Source of the DNA: an uncultured Desulfovibrio sp.
GTDB lineage: Bacteria > Desulfobacterota > Desulfovibrionia > Desulfovibrionales > Desulfovibrionaceae
Assembly (NCBI GenBank): GCA_913063155.1
Contig: CAJXYU010000001.1
Location: 1,075,303-1,139,302 of the forward strand
Direction: 5' to 3'
DNA: 64,000 nucleotides
The translations under genes were made by a program, and so were the position numbers. Below are positions 49,522 to 58,886 of the stretch, one piece after another (within the stretch, counting starts at the first letter, position 1; the number at the start of each line of letters is the position of its first letter). The notes under the pieces are model-generated. The model ran no database searches, had not been told where the DNA came from, and saw only the letters and a list, made by a program, of their open reading frames with translations.

Positions 49522-50292
49522 ATGCTCCGAACATTGTGCATGTTTTTTTTGCTCCTGTGCCTGTCTGCTCCGGCTCAGGCCCGTACCCTTACGGTCGTTT
49601 CTCTGGAGTCTCCTCCCTATGCCTTCCGGCTGGGAGACGAGATCACGGGCATGCTCTGCGAAGTGGTGCGCGAAGGGCTCAGGCGGATGGACCTGGATGT
49701 GCGCTTCGAACTCGTGCCCTGGACGCGGGCCATGCAGATGGTCCGTTTCGGAGATGCTGACGCCGTCTTCTACGTGATTCCCACTCCGGAGCGGTCCGCG
49801 TTTCTTCATTTTTCCCGCGAACCGTTGGTCACGGAGGCCACCATCGCGCTCCGGAAAAAGGGCGGCGGGGCCGCGGTGGATCGGGAATTTTCCAACGCGC
49901 GCATCATTTCTTTGGGCGTAGGGCGCGGGTTCTATTACGGTCCCCGGCTGGAAGGGCTTCTGGCGACCCGTCCGTTCAAAAAAAAGGAAGCGGCGCCAGG
50001 ATACGAGATAAACTTGCGCAAGCTTCTCGGTGGCCGGATCGATATCATGCTGGCGGACCGGGGTCCCGCGGCTTATTTCCTGCGCAAGAAGGGCATGTTC
50101 GACGACGTTGAACCGGTGACGGATGCCTCCGGAAAGGTCATCATCTTTGATTCCGTGAAATCCTACCTGGCTTTTTCACGCCAGACCACGGATCCGGATA
50201 TGGCCGAGGAGTTCGGTGAGAAGCTGGTGGAGATGCGTCGTGACGGCGCTTTTGCGGCCATTGAAGGAAAATATACAGACAAAGGCGACTGA
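49522..50292 (+). CDS. Periplasmic family-3 substrate-binding protein, second
   Basis: A 256-residue secreted protein with a signal peptide (MLRTLCMFFLLLCLSAPAQA). A type-3 binding fold follows: TLTVVSLESPPYAFRLGDEITGMLCEVVREGLRRMDLDVRFELVPWTRAMQMVRFGDADAVFYV. It resembles the protein at 519-1271 in plan, but no transporter genes are next to it. It is divergent from the Pat-type gene. A ligand cannot be predicted. The long frame upstream is antisense to that gene and is not coding. Confidence 0.78.
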   Translation: MLRTLCMFFLLLCLSAPAQARTLTVVSLESPPYAFRLGDEITGMLCEVVREGLRRMDLDVRFELVPWTRAMQMVRFGDADAVFYVIPTPERSAFLHFSREPLVTEATIALRKKGGGAAVDREFSNARIISLGVGRGFYYGPRLEGLLATRPFKKKEAAPGYEINLRKLLGGRIDIMLADRGPAAYFLRKKGMFDDVEPVTDASGKVIIFDSVKSYLAFSRQTTDPDMAEEFGEKLVEMRRDGAFAAIEGKYTDKGD

Positions 50293-50362
50293 ATCCCTAA
50301 AGTGTTTTATCGATCAGCCGATACTCCTCTGTGAAGTCGCCCTTTCAACAAGTGAGGTCCAT

Positions 50363-50830
50363 ATGACGACCATAGAGTTCGGAGTTGCCGAAAAGACTGC
50401 CGCGAGCACCTTTGCCAATCTCAAGGTGGAATCGGAAAGCAAGGAAACGCAGGATTCGACCACCACGGGAACGGACACGGTTTCCATTTCCCAGGCTGCC
50501 CGGGATCTTGCCTCGAATAAAGTCGTTTTGTCCATGGGGGCGGATAAGGAGGATACCTCCACCTCCAGCTCGGACTCCGACTCCGAAAGCGATTCCACCG
50601 AGGTGCTGGTCGAGCAGCTTGAGAAGAGGCTTGAGGAGCTGCAGGACGAGCTCAAGGAAATTCAGGAATCCGATCTTTCCGAGGACGAGAAGGCCAAGCA
50701 GGTACAGATGAAGCAGGCCGAGATCGCCCAGGTCAACGCCCAACTGCAGAAGCTTCAGGAGGAGCAGTCCGACGGAAGCGGGCTTGAGGCCGGATCGGGC
50801 ACCATCACTTCCACTGGCAGCCTGACCTAG
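50363..50830 (+). CDS. Small Ser/Glu-rich coiled-coil protein
   Basis: A 155-residue hydrophilic protein without signal peptide or membrane segment. A disordered start contains TDTVSISQAARDLASNK, a phrase also found at the start of some flagella-associated small proteins. A serine/aspartate-rich stretch follows, then a long coiled coil (VEQLEKRLEELQDELKEIQESDLSEDEKAKQVQMKQAEIAQVNAQLQKLQEEQ). It could be FlxA-like, but this is weak. TGAGG stands before the ATG. No flagellar genes are nearby. Its function is unknown. A terminator follows. Confidence 0.65.
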   Translation: MTTIEFGVAEKTAASTFANLKVESESKETQDSTTTGTDTVSISQAARDLASNKVVLSMGADKEDTSTSSSDSDSESDSTEVLVEQLEKRLEELQDELKEIQESDLSEDEKAKQVQMKQAEIAQVNAQLQKLQEEQSDGSGLEAGSGTITSTGSLT

Positions 50831-50854
50831 ACGAAGGCAGGCCTCGAAGGCATG

Positions 50855-50890
50855 AACGCCGTCTCCGTTTTCGGGGGCGGCGTTATTTTT
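50855..50890 (+). terminator. Terminator after the coiled-coil gene
   Basis: AACGCCGTCTCC and GGGGGCGGCGTT pair with two G-T pairs around a short loop, followed by ATTTTTG. Confidence 0.7.
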
Positions 50891-50903
50891 GTCGGTTTCG
50901 CTC

Positions 50904-50994
50904 ACCGTATTTCTGATTACCGTTCATCTTGAAATCGCATCACTTTTCCTATGCCTTGACCGTTTACCTCTGAAAAATGCCGTTCACCTGATTT
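50904..50994 (+). promoter_or_regulatory. Imperfect direct repeats upstream of acs
   Basis: Related phrases ACCGTATTTCTGAT (from 50904), ACCGTTCATCTTGAAA (50919), ACCGTTTACCTCTGAAA (50959) and CCGTTCACCTGATTTA (50979) stand in the same orientation. They resemble arrays of activator sites. They lie 130-220 bases before the acs start. Confidence 0.35.
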
Positions 50995-51003
50995 AAGGAG
51001 CGG

Positions 51004-51033
51004 TTGTCTTTTTTCTTCATATAGAGATACAAC
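51004..51033 (+). promoter_or_regulatory. Candidate acs promoter
   Basis: TTGTCT (51004-51009) and TACAAC (51028-51033) are separated by 18 bases, about 95 bases before the acs start. Match to consensus is moderate. Confidence 0.35.
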
Positions 51034-51127
51034 ATACAGTAGCCGACCCGGCTTGCTTGTTGGAAGGGATTGCGGCCCTGGGCCCGGCCCGGGCAGTTTC
51101 AAACAGATACGCCAGCGAGGAGACGAC

Positions 51128-53116
51128 ATGAGCGACGACGCCAAGAAAATCGAAAGCATGATGAAGGAAGGACGGCTGTTCCAACCGCCCGCGGAGAGGC
51201 AGGGCCAGGCATTCGTACGGAGCATGGAGGAATACGAGGCCGCCTACAAGCGGGCGGATGAGGACCCGGAAGGGTTCTGGGGCGACCGCGCCAAGGAGCT
51301 GGTGGAATGGTTCAAACCCTGGGACACCGTTCTGGAGTATGATTTCCACAGGCCGGAGATCAACTGGTTCAAGGGCGGCAAGCTCAATGTTTCCTACAAC
51401 TGCCTGGACAGGCACCTGAAGAACGGTCGCCGCAACAAGGCCGCCATTATCTGGCAGGGCGAGCCCGAGGAGGACGTACAGGTCTATACTTACCAGATGC
51501 TCTACACCGAGGTCTGCAAATTCGCCAACGCCCTCAAGAAGATGGGTGTGAAAAAGGGCGACCGCGTGGCTCTGTACCTGCCTATGGTTCCCGAATTGGC
51601 CATCGCCCTGCTGGCCTGCGCCCGAATCGGGGCCATGCACTCCGTTGTCTTTGCGGGTTTCTCGGCCGTGTCGCTCCAGTCCCGTATCCAGGACAGCGAG
51701 GCCAAGGTGCTCATCACTGCCGACGCCGTGCTGCGCGCCGGAAAGACCATTCCGCTCAAACCCAATGCGGACGAGGCCCTCAAGGACTGCCCCACCGTTG
51801 AGCAGGTGGTCGTGGTTCGGCGCGCGGGCAACGAGGTGGACTTCGTGGAAGGCCGCGACAACTGGTGGCACGACATCATGGCCGCCGACGACATCCGCGG
51901 CGAGTGCCCACCCGAGGAAATGGACGCCGAGGATATCCTGTTCATCCTGTACACCTCCGGATCCACCGGCAAGCCCAAGGGCGTGGTGCACACCACGGGC
52001 GGCTACCTGACCTACGTCGCCCACAGCCTGCAGTGGGTCTTCGACGTCAAGGACGACGACGTATACTGGTGCACGGCCGACATCGGCTGGATCACCGGAC
52101 ATTCCTATATCCTGTACGGCCCGCTCTGCCTGGGGGCCACCTCGCTCATGTTCGAGGGCGTTCCCAGCTATCCCAAGCCGGACCGTTTCTGGCAGATCGT
52201 GGATAAGTTCAAGGTCAACATCTTTTACACCGCGCCCACGGTCATCCGCGCGCTTATGCGCGAAGGCGTGGAGTGGATCAGGAAACATGACCTCTCCAGT
52301 CTGCGCCTGCTCGGTTCGGTCGGGGAGCCCATCAACCCCGAGGCCTGGATGTGGTACCACGACAACATCGGCGGCGGGAAACTGCCTATCTGCGATACTT
52401 GGTGGCAGACCGAAACCGGCGGGTTCATGATTTCGCCGCTGCCCTACGCCACCCCGCTTAAGCCCGGCTCGGCCACAAAGCCGTTGCCCGGCGTGGCCGC
52501 CAAGGTCATCCGCTCGGACATGAGCGAAGCAGGCCCCAACGAGGGTGGGCATCTGGTGGTGGACAAGCCGTGGCCCGGCATGTTGCGCGGCGTGTTCGGC
52601 GACCCGGAACGGTTCAAGAAAACCTATTTCGAGCGGTTCCCGGGCATGTATGAAGCCGGTGACGGCGCGCGCGTGGACGAGGACGGCTATATGTGGATCA
52701 TGGGCCGTCTGGACGACGTGATCAACGTGTCCGGCCACCGGCTGGGTACGGCCGAGATCGAATCGGCCCTGGTGGCGCACGATTCCGTGGCCGAGGCCGC
52801 CGTGGTCGGCATGCCGCATCAGGTCAAGGGCCAGTCCATCTATGCCTATGTGACTCTCAAGGGTGACGAGGACGAATCCGACGAACTGCGCATCGACCTC
52901 AAGAAGTGGGTGCGCGCCGAGATCGGGCCCATCGCCACGCCCGAGGTGATTCAGTTCGCCGAAGGGCTGCCCAAGACACGGTCGGGCAAGATCATGCGCC
53001 GCGTGCTGCGCAAGATCGCGGCCGGTCAGGACGACTTCGGCGATACCTCGACCCTGGCCGATCCGGGTGTTGTGGCCGATCTGATCGAAGGCAAGGAGGA
53101 ACTCTTGGGTTCCTAG
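51128..53116 (+). CDS. acs: Acetyl-CoA synthetase (AMP-forming)
   Basis: A 662-residue enzyme that activates acetate to acetyl-CoA through acetyl-AMP. The ATP loop is [18 protein letters not shown]. The acetate pocket region [14 protein letters not shown] and the [10 protein letters not shown] motif are present. The C-terminal motif [17 protein letters not shown] contains the conserved lysine acetylated by Pat-type enzymes. AGGAGACGAC precedes the ATG at 51128. It stands alone between a terminator upstream and a perfect terminator downstream. The nearby Pat-type gene on the other strand suggests control by acetylation. Confidence 0.97.
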   Translation: MSDDAKKIESMMKEGRLFQPPAERQGQAFVRSMEEYEAAYKRADEDPEGFWGDRAKELVEWFKPWDTVLEYDFHRPEINWFKGGKLNVSYNCLDRHLKNGRRNKAAIIWQGEPEEDVQVYTYQMLYTEVCKFANALKKMGVKKGDRVALYLPMVPELAIALLACARIGAMHSVVFAGFSAVSLQSRIQDSEAKVLITADAVLRAGKTIPLKPNADEALKDCPTVEQVVVVRRAGNEVDFVEGRDNWWHDIMAADDIRGECPPEEMDAEDILFILYTSGSTGKPKGVVHTTGGYLTYVAHSLQWVFDVKDDDVYWCTADIGWITGHSYILYGPLCLGATSLMFEGVPSYPKPDRFWQIVDKFKVNIFYTAPTVIRALMREGVEWIRKHDLSSLRLLGSVGEPINPEAWMWYHDNIGGGKLPICDTWWQTETGGFMISPLPYATPLKPGSATKPLPGVAAKVIRSDMSEAGPNEGGHLVVDKPWPGMLRGVFGDPERFKKTYFERFPGMYEAGDGARVDEDGYMWIMGRLDDVINVSGHRLGTAEIESALVAHDSVAEAAVVGMPHQVKGQSIYAYVTLKGDEDESDELRIDLKKWVRAEIGPIATPEVIQFAEGLPKTRSGKIMRRVLRKIAAGQDDFGDTSTLADPGVVADLIEGKEELLGS

Positions 53117-53145
53117 GCGAAGATTCAGAGCTCTCCTCAGTATTG

Positions 53146-53178
53146 AAAAGGCCTCCGGAATTCCGGAGGCCTTTTTTT
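53146..53178. terminator. Perfect palindromic terminator between acs and dnaE
   Basis: AAAAGGCCTCCGGAA joins directly to TTCCGGAGGCCTTTT, a 30-base palindrome with T and A tracts. It can serve both convergent genes. Confidence 0.85.
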
Positions 53179-53203
53179 GTGGAGATGGGTGGGCATGGTC
53201 TTT

Positions 53204-56200
53204 CTATTGGGATTGCTGCTTCAAGTCCCCGTTCTGCCAGTCCTCGGCCTCGACCCAGAAATGGCGGTTGGGAGCCACGCGCCAGCCGTTGCCGAGCCGA
53301 AGCTGGATGACCGACTCGGGCGTGACCAGGTGCAGCAGGATGGGCGTTTCGCCCGGGAACTTCTTGATGATGTCCTTGAGCCGATCGAGCCGTTCGTCCG
53401 TGATCTTGTCGGCCCGGGCCCAGACGGGAACGGGCTGGTCCGAACCGGACACGGCCTTGGACAGCAGCGTGACCTTCTCGGCCAGGATCTTGGCCTGTTT
53501 GGGCGCGTCCTCGGGCAATTCCTCGCGCATGTCGATGCGCCCTTCCACCAGCAGCGGGCTGTCCTGCTCCAGAAGCTCCCCGGCCTTGGCGTAGACGTTG
53601 GGCAGCATGGTCACCTCGCCGATGCCGGTCATGTCCTCGCCCGTGCAGAAGGCCATCATGTCGCCCTTCTTGGTCATGTACGGCTTGAAGTCCGGGATGA
53701 TCATGGCCACGCGCACGTTGGTCTGGTTTCCGAAGTTCTTGCACTCCTCGAAGGTGTGCAGCTTGAGCCTGCGGATTTCGTGGCGGTATGCCTCCAGGGG
53801 GTGGCTGGACAGAAAGAACCCGAGGACCTCTTTTTCGAGCTGCAACTTTTCGCGGTCGTCCCATTCCGGGATGTCCGAGGGCTGCGGGCCGCCGTTGGAT
53901 TCGGGCGCGTCGTCCTCGCCGTTGCCGCCCCCGCCGAGCATGTCCAGCATATTGAGCATGCCGGATTCCTTGTCCTTGGCCTTTTTCTGGCCCAGGGACA
54001 CGGCCTTGTCCAGGTCTTCCATGAGCCCGGCGCGGGTGCAGCCGAAGCAGTCCATGGCCCCGGCCTTGATGAGCGATTCGAGTACGCGCTTGGTAACGCG
54101 CTTGAGGTTGATTCGCTCGCAGAAGTCGAAGATGTTGGTGAATGTGCCGCCCTCGTCGCGTACGGCCACGATTTCGTCGATGGCCTCCTCGCCCACGTTC
54201 TTGATGGCGGCCATGGCGAACAGGATGTCCCCATCCTTCACCGAGAAGCGGGCGATGCCGTCGTTGATGGACGGCTGCACCACCTCGATGTCCATGTCGC
54301 GACAGGCGTTCACGTACATGATGATCTTCTCGGTGTTGTTCATTTCCGTGCTCATCAGCGCGGCCATGAACTCCACGGGGAAGTGGGCCTTGAGGTAGGC
54401 GGTGTAGTAGGACACCAGCGCGTACGCGGCGGAGTGCGACTTGTTGAAGCCGTAAGCCGCGAACTGCTCCATGAGGTCGAAGATTTCGTTGGCGGTCTTC
54501 TCGGGAATGTCCTGGGCGCGAGCACCTTCCAGGAAGGTGACGCGGTGCTTGGCCATTTCCTCGGGAATCTTCTTTCCCATGGCGCGGCGCAGCAGGTCGC
54601 CCTGGCCCAGCGAGTACTTGCCGATGATCATGGCCGAGGCCATGACCTGCTCCTGATAGACGATGACTCCGTAAGTGGGGCTGAGCGTGTCCTCCAGGGT
54701 CGGGTACGGGTAGGTGACCTCCACCTCGCCGTGCTTGCGTTTGATGAATTCGTCCACCATGCCCGAGCCCAGCGGACCGGGACGATACAAGGCGAGCATG
54801 GCGATGATGTCTTCGAAGCAACTGGGCCTGAGCATGCGGAGATATTTGCGCATGCCCGAGGATTCCACCTGGAACACGCCGTCCGTGTCCCCGCGCGAAT
54901 AGATGTCATAGGTGGCCGGGTCGTCCAGGGACAGGGTGTCCAGGTCCGGGGCCTTCTTGCCCTGGAGCCGGATGATGTCCAGGCAGTCCTCGATGACCGT
55001 CATGGTCCGCAGACCCAGGAAGTCGAACTTGATCAGGCCGACTTTTTCGACCTTTTTCATGTCGTACTGGGTCACGATTTCGCCCTTCTTCCCCTTGTAG
55101 AGAGGAAGATACTCGGTCATGGGCTTTTCCGAGATGACCACGCCCGCCGCGTGGGTGGAGGCGTGGCGCGACAGGCCCTCCAGGCGGGTTGAAATGTCGA
55201 TGAGCTTGGCCACCTGCGGATCGCCTCGAACCATGTCCCGCAGCTCGGCCACGCCCTTGGCCGCGTTGGCCACTGTTATTTTGGCCTTTTCCACGCCCAG
55301 CAGTTTTGCCATGACGCCCGGATCGTCCGGAATGAGCTTGGCGATGCGGTCGGTCTCGGCAAAGGTCATGCCCAGAGCGCGGCCCACGTCCTTGACGGCC
55401 GCCTTGGCCTTCATGGTTCCGTAGGTGGTGATCTGGGCCACGTGGTCCTCGCCGTATTTTTCGGCGGTGTATCGGACGACTTCAAGGCGGCGGCGTTCGC
55501 AGAAGTCCACATCGATATCGGGCATGGACACGCGTTCCACGTTCAGAAAGCGTTCGAACAGCAGATCGTAAGGGAGGGGGTCCAGGTTGGTGATCTTCAG
55601 CGCCCAGGCCACAATGGAACCCGCAGCCGAGCCACGGCCCGGCCCGACGGGAATCCGGTTGTCCTTGGCCCAGTTGATGAAGTCCTGCACGATAAGGAAG
55701 TAGGCCGGGAAGCCCATTTCCTTGATGACGCCCAATTCGTAGTCCAGCCGGTCCCAATAGATCTTTTCGTCGATCTCGTAGGGAGCCATCTCGATGCGCT
55801 TCTTGAGGCCTTCGCGGCAGAGGTTCTCGAATTCCTGGTCGATGGACACGCCTTCGGGCAGTTCGTATACCGGGAACGAGTAGTTGCCCAGTTCGATCTC
55901 CAGGTTGCACATCTCGGCGATCTTCTGGGTGTTGGCGATGGCCTCGGGCACGTGGGCGAAGGATTTCTCCATCTCCTCGGGCGTCTTGAAATAGAGGTCC
56001 TGCGTGTCCATGCGCATGCGCTTTTCCGCATCCACCGTGGTCTGGGTCTGGATGCACAGCAGCAGGTCGTGCGCCTCGTAATCTTCGGCGGTCAGGTAGT
56101 GGCAGTCGTTGGTGGCCACCATCGGCAGGCCCGTCTTTTCCGCGCACTGGATGATCAGGTCGTTGAGCCGGTTCTGGTCGTCGATGCCGTTGTCCTGCAG

Positions 56201-56728
56201 CTCCAGGTAGAAATCGCCCGGAAAGATCTCCGCGTATTCCCTGGCCATCTCCACACCCGCGTCCAGGCCCTCGTTCATGAGCTTGCGGGGCACTTCCCCG
56301 GCCAGACAGGCGGACAGAGCGATGAGCCCTTCGGAGTATTTCTTGAGCAGGTTCTTGCAGACGCGCGGCTTGTAGTGGAAGCCGTTCAGGTAGCCTTCGG
56401 AAACCAGCTTGATGAGGTTCTTGTAGCCGATGTTGTTCTTGGCCAGCAGTACCAGGTGATAGCGGCCGGGCCTGTCTTTCCTGTGGTGGGCGTTTTCCTC
56501 GTCCACGTCGCCGGGAGCGACATAGACCTCGCAGCCGATGATGGGCTTGATTCCCATGTCCAGCGCGGTCATGTAGAAGGTCACCGCCCCGAACATGCAG
56601 CCGTGGTCGGTGATGGCCACCGCGGGCATGCCGAGGTCCTTGGCGCGCTGGCACAGGTCGTTGATGCGGATGGCGCCGTCCAGCAGGCTGTATTCCGTGT
56701 GGACGTGCAGGTGTACGAATTCTGCCAT
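53204..56728 (-). CDS. dnaE: DNA polymerase III alpha subunit DnaE
   Basis: A 1174-residue replicative polymerase subunit. Residues 1-280 form the PHP domain (FVHLHVHTEYSLLDGAIRINDLC, then DHGCMFGAV). The palm domain has PDIDVDFCERRR with the catalytic aspartates, then ITTYGTMKAKAAVKDVGRALG and KFDFLGLRTMTVIEDC. A helix-hairpin-helix part and a C-terminal OB fold (QTNVRVAMIIPDFKPYMTKKGDMMAF) follow. The length is normal. ATG at 56728 begins at the conserved PHP start, but only a weakly placed AAGGAAG stands before it; the 80 residues upstream are not conserved in character. Confidence 0.96.
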   Translation of the reverse strand: MAEFVHLHVHTEYSLLDGAIRINDLCQRAKDLGMPAVAITDHGCMFGAVTFYMTALDMGIKPIIGCEVYVAPGDVDEENAHHRKDRPGRYHLVLLAKNNIGYKNLIKLVSEGYLNGFHYKPRVCKNLLKKYSEGLIALSACLAGEVPRKLMNEGLDAGVEMAREYAEIFPGDFYLELQDNGIDDQNRLNDLIIQCAEKTGLPMVATNDCHYLTAEDYEAHDLLLCIQTQTTVDAEKRMRMDTQDLYFKTPEEMEKSFAHVPEAIANTQKIAEMCNLEIELGNYSFPVYELPEGVSIDQEFENLCREGLKKRIEMAPYEIDEKIYWDRLDYELGVIKEMGFPAYFLIVQDFINWAKDNRIPVGPGRGSAAGSIVAWALKITNLDPLPYDLLFERFLNVERVSMPDIDVDFCERRRLEVVRYTAEKYGEDHVAQITTYGTMKAKAAVKDVGRALGMTFAETDRIAKLIPDDPGVMAKLLGVEKAKITVANAAKGVAELRDMVRGDPQVAKLIDISTRLEGLSRHASTHAAGVVISEKPMTEYLPLYKGKKGEIVTQYDMKKVEKVGLIKFDFLGLRTMTVIEDCLDIIRLQGKKAPDLDTLSLDDPATYDIYSRGDTDGVFQVESSGMRKYLRMLRPSCFEDIIAMLALYRPGPLGSGMVDEFIKRKHGEVEVTYPYPTLEDTLSPTYGVIVYQEQVMASAMIIGKYSLGQGDLLRRAMGKKIPEEMAKHRVTFLEGARAQDIPEKTANEIFDLMEQFAAYGFNKSHSAAYALVSYYTAYLKAHFPVEFMAALMSTEMNNTEKIIMYVNACRDMDIEVVQPSINDGIARFSVKDGDILFAMAAIKNVGEEAIDEIVAVRDEGGTFTNIFDFCERINLKRVTKRVLESLIKAGAMDCFGCTRAGLMEDLDKAVSLGQKKAKDKESGMLNMLDMLGGGGNGEDDAPESNGGPQPSDIPEWDDREKLQLEKEVLGFFLSSHPLEAYRHEIRRLKLHTFEECKNFGNQTNVRVAMIIPDFKPYMTKKGDMMAFCTGEDMTGIGEVTMLPNVYAKAGELLEQDSPLLVEGRIDMREELPEDAPKQAKILAEKVTLLSKAVSGSDQPVPVWARADKITDERLDRLKDIIKKFPGETPILLHLVTPESVIQLRLGNGWRVAPNRHFWVEAEDWQNGDLKQQSQ

Positions 56729-56936
56729 GTGTATGATTTGCTTCCTTGGAAGTTGATGTCGGAAGGGTAGGTATAGCCCAAGAGCCGTCGACATGAAAGT
56801 GCCGCGATGGGCCGTTTTGGGGCGGCGGGCGGCAATGGCCCGGGGAAATGTTTTGATTGCGGCCTGTTCCGCATGTATTTTTCGAAAGTCGGAATTCGTA
56901 TGGTCGGATAATGAGAGCACGGAAAGGAAGGATGAC

Positions 56937-57353
56937 ATGATTGAAGGACTCAGCCATATCACGTTCATCGTCAGCGACCTGGAGCGGATGAAGGAATTTT
57001 TGGAAGTCGTTTTTGATGCCGAGCAGGTCTATGCCAGCGGGGACGAGACTTTTTCACTCAGCCGCGAGATGTTCTTCATGATCGGTCCGGTTTGGGTGGC
57101 CGTCATGGAAGGGGACTCGCTGCCGGAGAGGACCTACAACCACATTGCCTTCAAGATTTCCGACCGGGAGTTTGAGGCGTATGCCCGACGGGTACGCTCG
57201 CTCGGTGTGAAGGTTCGTGAAGGCCGTAGCCGCGTGGAAGGCGAAGGGAGATCCCTGTATTTTCATGACTATGACAATCACCTTTTCGAGCTGCACACCG
57301 GTACTCTGGCGCAACGCCTGGAGCGTTATGAAAAGGGACTACGCACGGTATGA
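56937..57353 (+). CDS. fosX: FosX-type fosfomycin resistance epoxide hydrolase
   Basis: A 138-residue vicinal-oxygen-chelate protein close to Listeria FosX over its whole length (GLSHITFIVSDLERMKEFLE, SGDETFSLSRE, MEGDSLPERTYNHIAFKI, DNHLFELHTGTLAQRLERY). The metal ligands H7, H69 and E118 and the general-base glutamate E44, which marks the water-using FosX class, are all in place. FosX opens the epoxide of fosfomycin. AAAGGAAGGATGAC precedes the ATG. It is divergent from dnaE and has no mobile element nearby, so it may be a resident chromosomal gene. Confidence 0.9.
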   Translation: MIEGLSHITFIVSDLERMKEFLEVVFDAEQVYASGDETFSLSREMFFMIGPVWVAVMEGDSLPERTYNHIAFKISDREFEAYARRVRSLGVKVREGRSRVEGEGRSLYFHDYDNHLFELHTGTLAQRLERYEKGLRTV

Positions 57354-57506
57354 TTCATGTCGTTCTTTTTTTTAATGGGGTTGATCCGTTTGTTTTTTAC
57401 CGGTAATTTGAAAGAAGTATTTTAATATCGCAAGATTTTTTGTGAGGGCTGTGGCTCTGTGCATTGTGGTGTGGGAAGGGGCCCCTAAACCGTGCCGGGA
57501 GTTGAG

Positions 57507-58760
57507 ATGTCTGAAAAGAAATTGAGCCCTGAAGATCGGGCCCTGGTACAGCAGGTTCTGGATGGGAAGCTGATCCGCATATTGTTCCAGCCCGTCATAT
57601 CCATATCCACCAAGCGCATCCTCGGTTTCGAGGCCTTTTCCGAGGGGCGAAGCCCGGACGGCGCCGCCAGCGTCAGCCCGGAACTGCTCTTCAGTCAGGA
57701 TCTGGAACCGGTCGTGCAGGTGGGAGTGGACCGTTTGTGCCGGGCACTGGCTCTCGGCCAGTTTCGTTCCATTCAGAAGATGTACGAGGAGATGCTCCTG
57801 TTCACCAACGTGAACGTGAACATCTTGAAGTTCAAGGAGGCCGATCCTGCCTTTCTTTTCAAGCAGGTCAGGAAATCCGGCATCCCCATGCAGAACATCG
57901 TGGCCGAGATTCCCTTTGGCATGCTGGACATGATTTCGGACGAGATCATTCGTTTCTACCGCAGTCACGGGTTCAAGCTGTGCATCAACGACTTGGGTGT
58001 GGACGACCCCTTTCTTGCTACCTTCAGCAGGGTGCGTCCCGACATGGTCAAGTTGAACCGGACCTTTTTCGCCGAAGACGAAGCCTCGTCCTACAGGAGC
58101 CGGGTGCTGGAGGGACTGCTCAGCTTTGCAGGCTCAAGCGGTTTCATGGTCATCGGCCAGTGCGTGGAAAGCCGTGGGGAGTCCGTTCGTTTGCTGCGGG
58201 CCGGAGTGGACGTGCAGCAGGGCTATTATTACACCAAGGAAGAAAGCGCTTCACTGGGCTCTGAACATGGCCAGGATCCGGTCGAACTCTTTTTCGGCAA
58301 GATTGACCGCACCTATCGTCTTTTCCGGGCCAGGAGAAAAAAGGAGGTCGGCAGGATCAAGCGGGCCTTCGGCCTGCTGCAGAACGAGTACGGTGAAATC
58401 GCCGAGAAGGTGGCCCGCGTGAGCGAACGCGACTTCGACCCGGTGTTGCACGCACTCATCGGCAATACGGGCCAGGCCGTGTCCATGTTCATCCTGAGCG
58501 AGCAGGGCATCCAGCTGACGGGCAGGGCGCATGTTTCCGTCAAGGGGCATGAGAACGGTTCGTCCCGTAACGGCGTCAAAGGCATGGACCATTCCATGCG
58601 CGACTACTGCATATATATGGAAATGGGTTACGACAGGTTTGTAACCAAGCCCTTCACTTCTCCCTACACCGGGCAGGAGGCCGTGATCATCGCCCGGTCT
58701 TTCAACAACATGGAGGACGGGCGCTTTATTCTCTGTGTGGAGATGCCTCATCCGCACTAG
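57507..58760 (+). CDS. Degenerate EAL-domain protein with C-terminal sensor-like domain, copy 1
   Basis: A 417-residue cytoplasmic protein. Residues 20-250 are an EAL-like domain, but the signature is GFEAF at 40-44. The DDFG motif reads INDLG, the KID motif KLN and the AEGVE motif GQCVE, while a QQGYYY end is kept. These changes argue against full cyclic-di-GMP hydrolysis. Residues 300-417 form an alpha/beta domain (VSMFILSEQGIQLTGRAHV, then MDHSMRDYCIYMEMGYDRFVTKPFTSPYTGQEAVIIA) like the PDC/PAS-type C-terminus of YkuI. GGGAG lies 6 bases before the ATG at 57507. It has its own terminator and a paralogue next door. Confidence 0.75.
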   Translation: MSEKKLSPEDRALVQQVLDGKLIRILFQPVISISTKRILGFEAFSEGRSPDGAASVSPELLFSQDLEPVVQVGVDRLCRALALGQFRSIQKMYEEMLLFTNVNVNILKFKEADPAFLFKQVRKSGIPMQNIVAEIPFGMLDMISDEIIRFYRSHGFKLCINDLGVDDPFLATFSRVRPDMVKLNRTFFAEDEASSYRSRVLEGLLSFAGSSGFMVIGQCVESRGESVRLLRAGVDVQQGYYYTKEESASLGSEHGQDPVELFFGKIDRTYRLFRARRKKEVGRIKRAFGLLQNEYGEIAEKVARVSERDFDPVLHALIGNTGQAVSMFILSEQGIQLTGRAHVSVKGHENGSSRNGVKGMDHSMRDYCIYMEMGYDRFVTKPFTSPYTGQEAVIIARSFNNMEDGRFILCVEMPHPH

Positions 58761-58784
58761 CGTGTCCTTTATACATGCATTCCG

Positions 58785-58811
58785 GGCCGTCTTGGCGGCC
58801 TCTTTATTTTT
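58785..58811 (+). terminator. Terminator between the EAL paralogues
   Basis: GGCCG-TCTTGG-CGGCC followed by TCTTTATTTTT. The stem is short but GC-only, and the T run is good. It suggests the second paralogue has its own promoter. Confidence 0.6.
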
Positions 58812-58886
58812 GTCCTCCCCTTCTTGTGCCGAAAAGGAAAATATGTTCGTATTCACTATCAAGAGTCCTGTTCGGGGTAGGGTGAT

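Noticed and set aside
53177..55192. 671-codon plus-strand frame opposite dnaE
   Set aside because: Antisense to a certain gene and without ribosome-binding site or motif.
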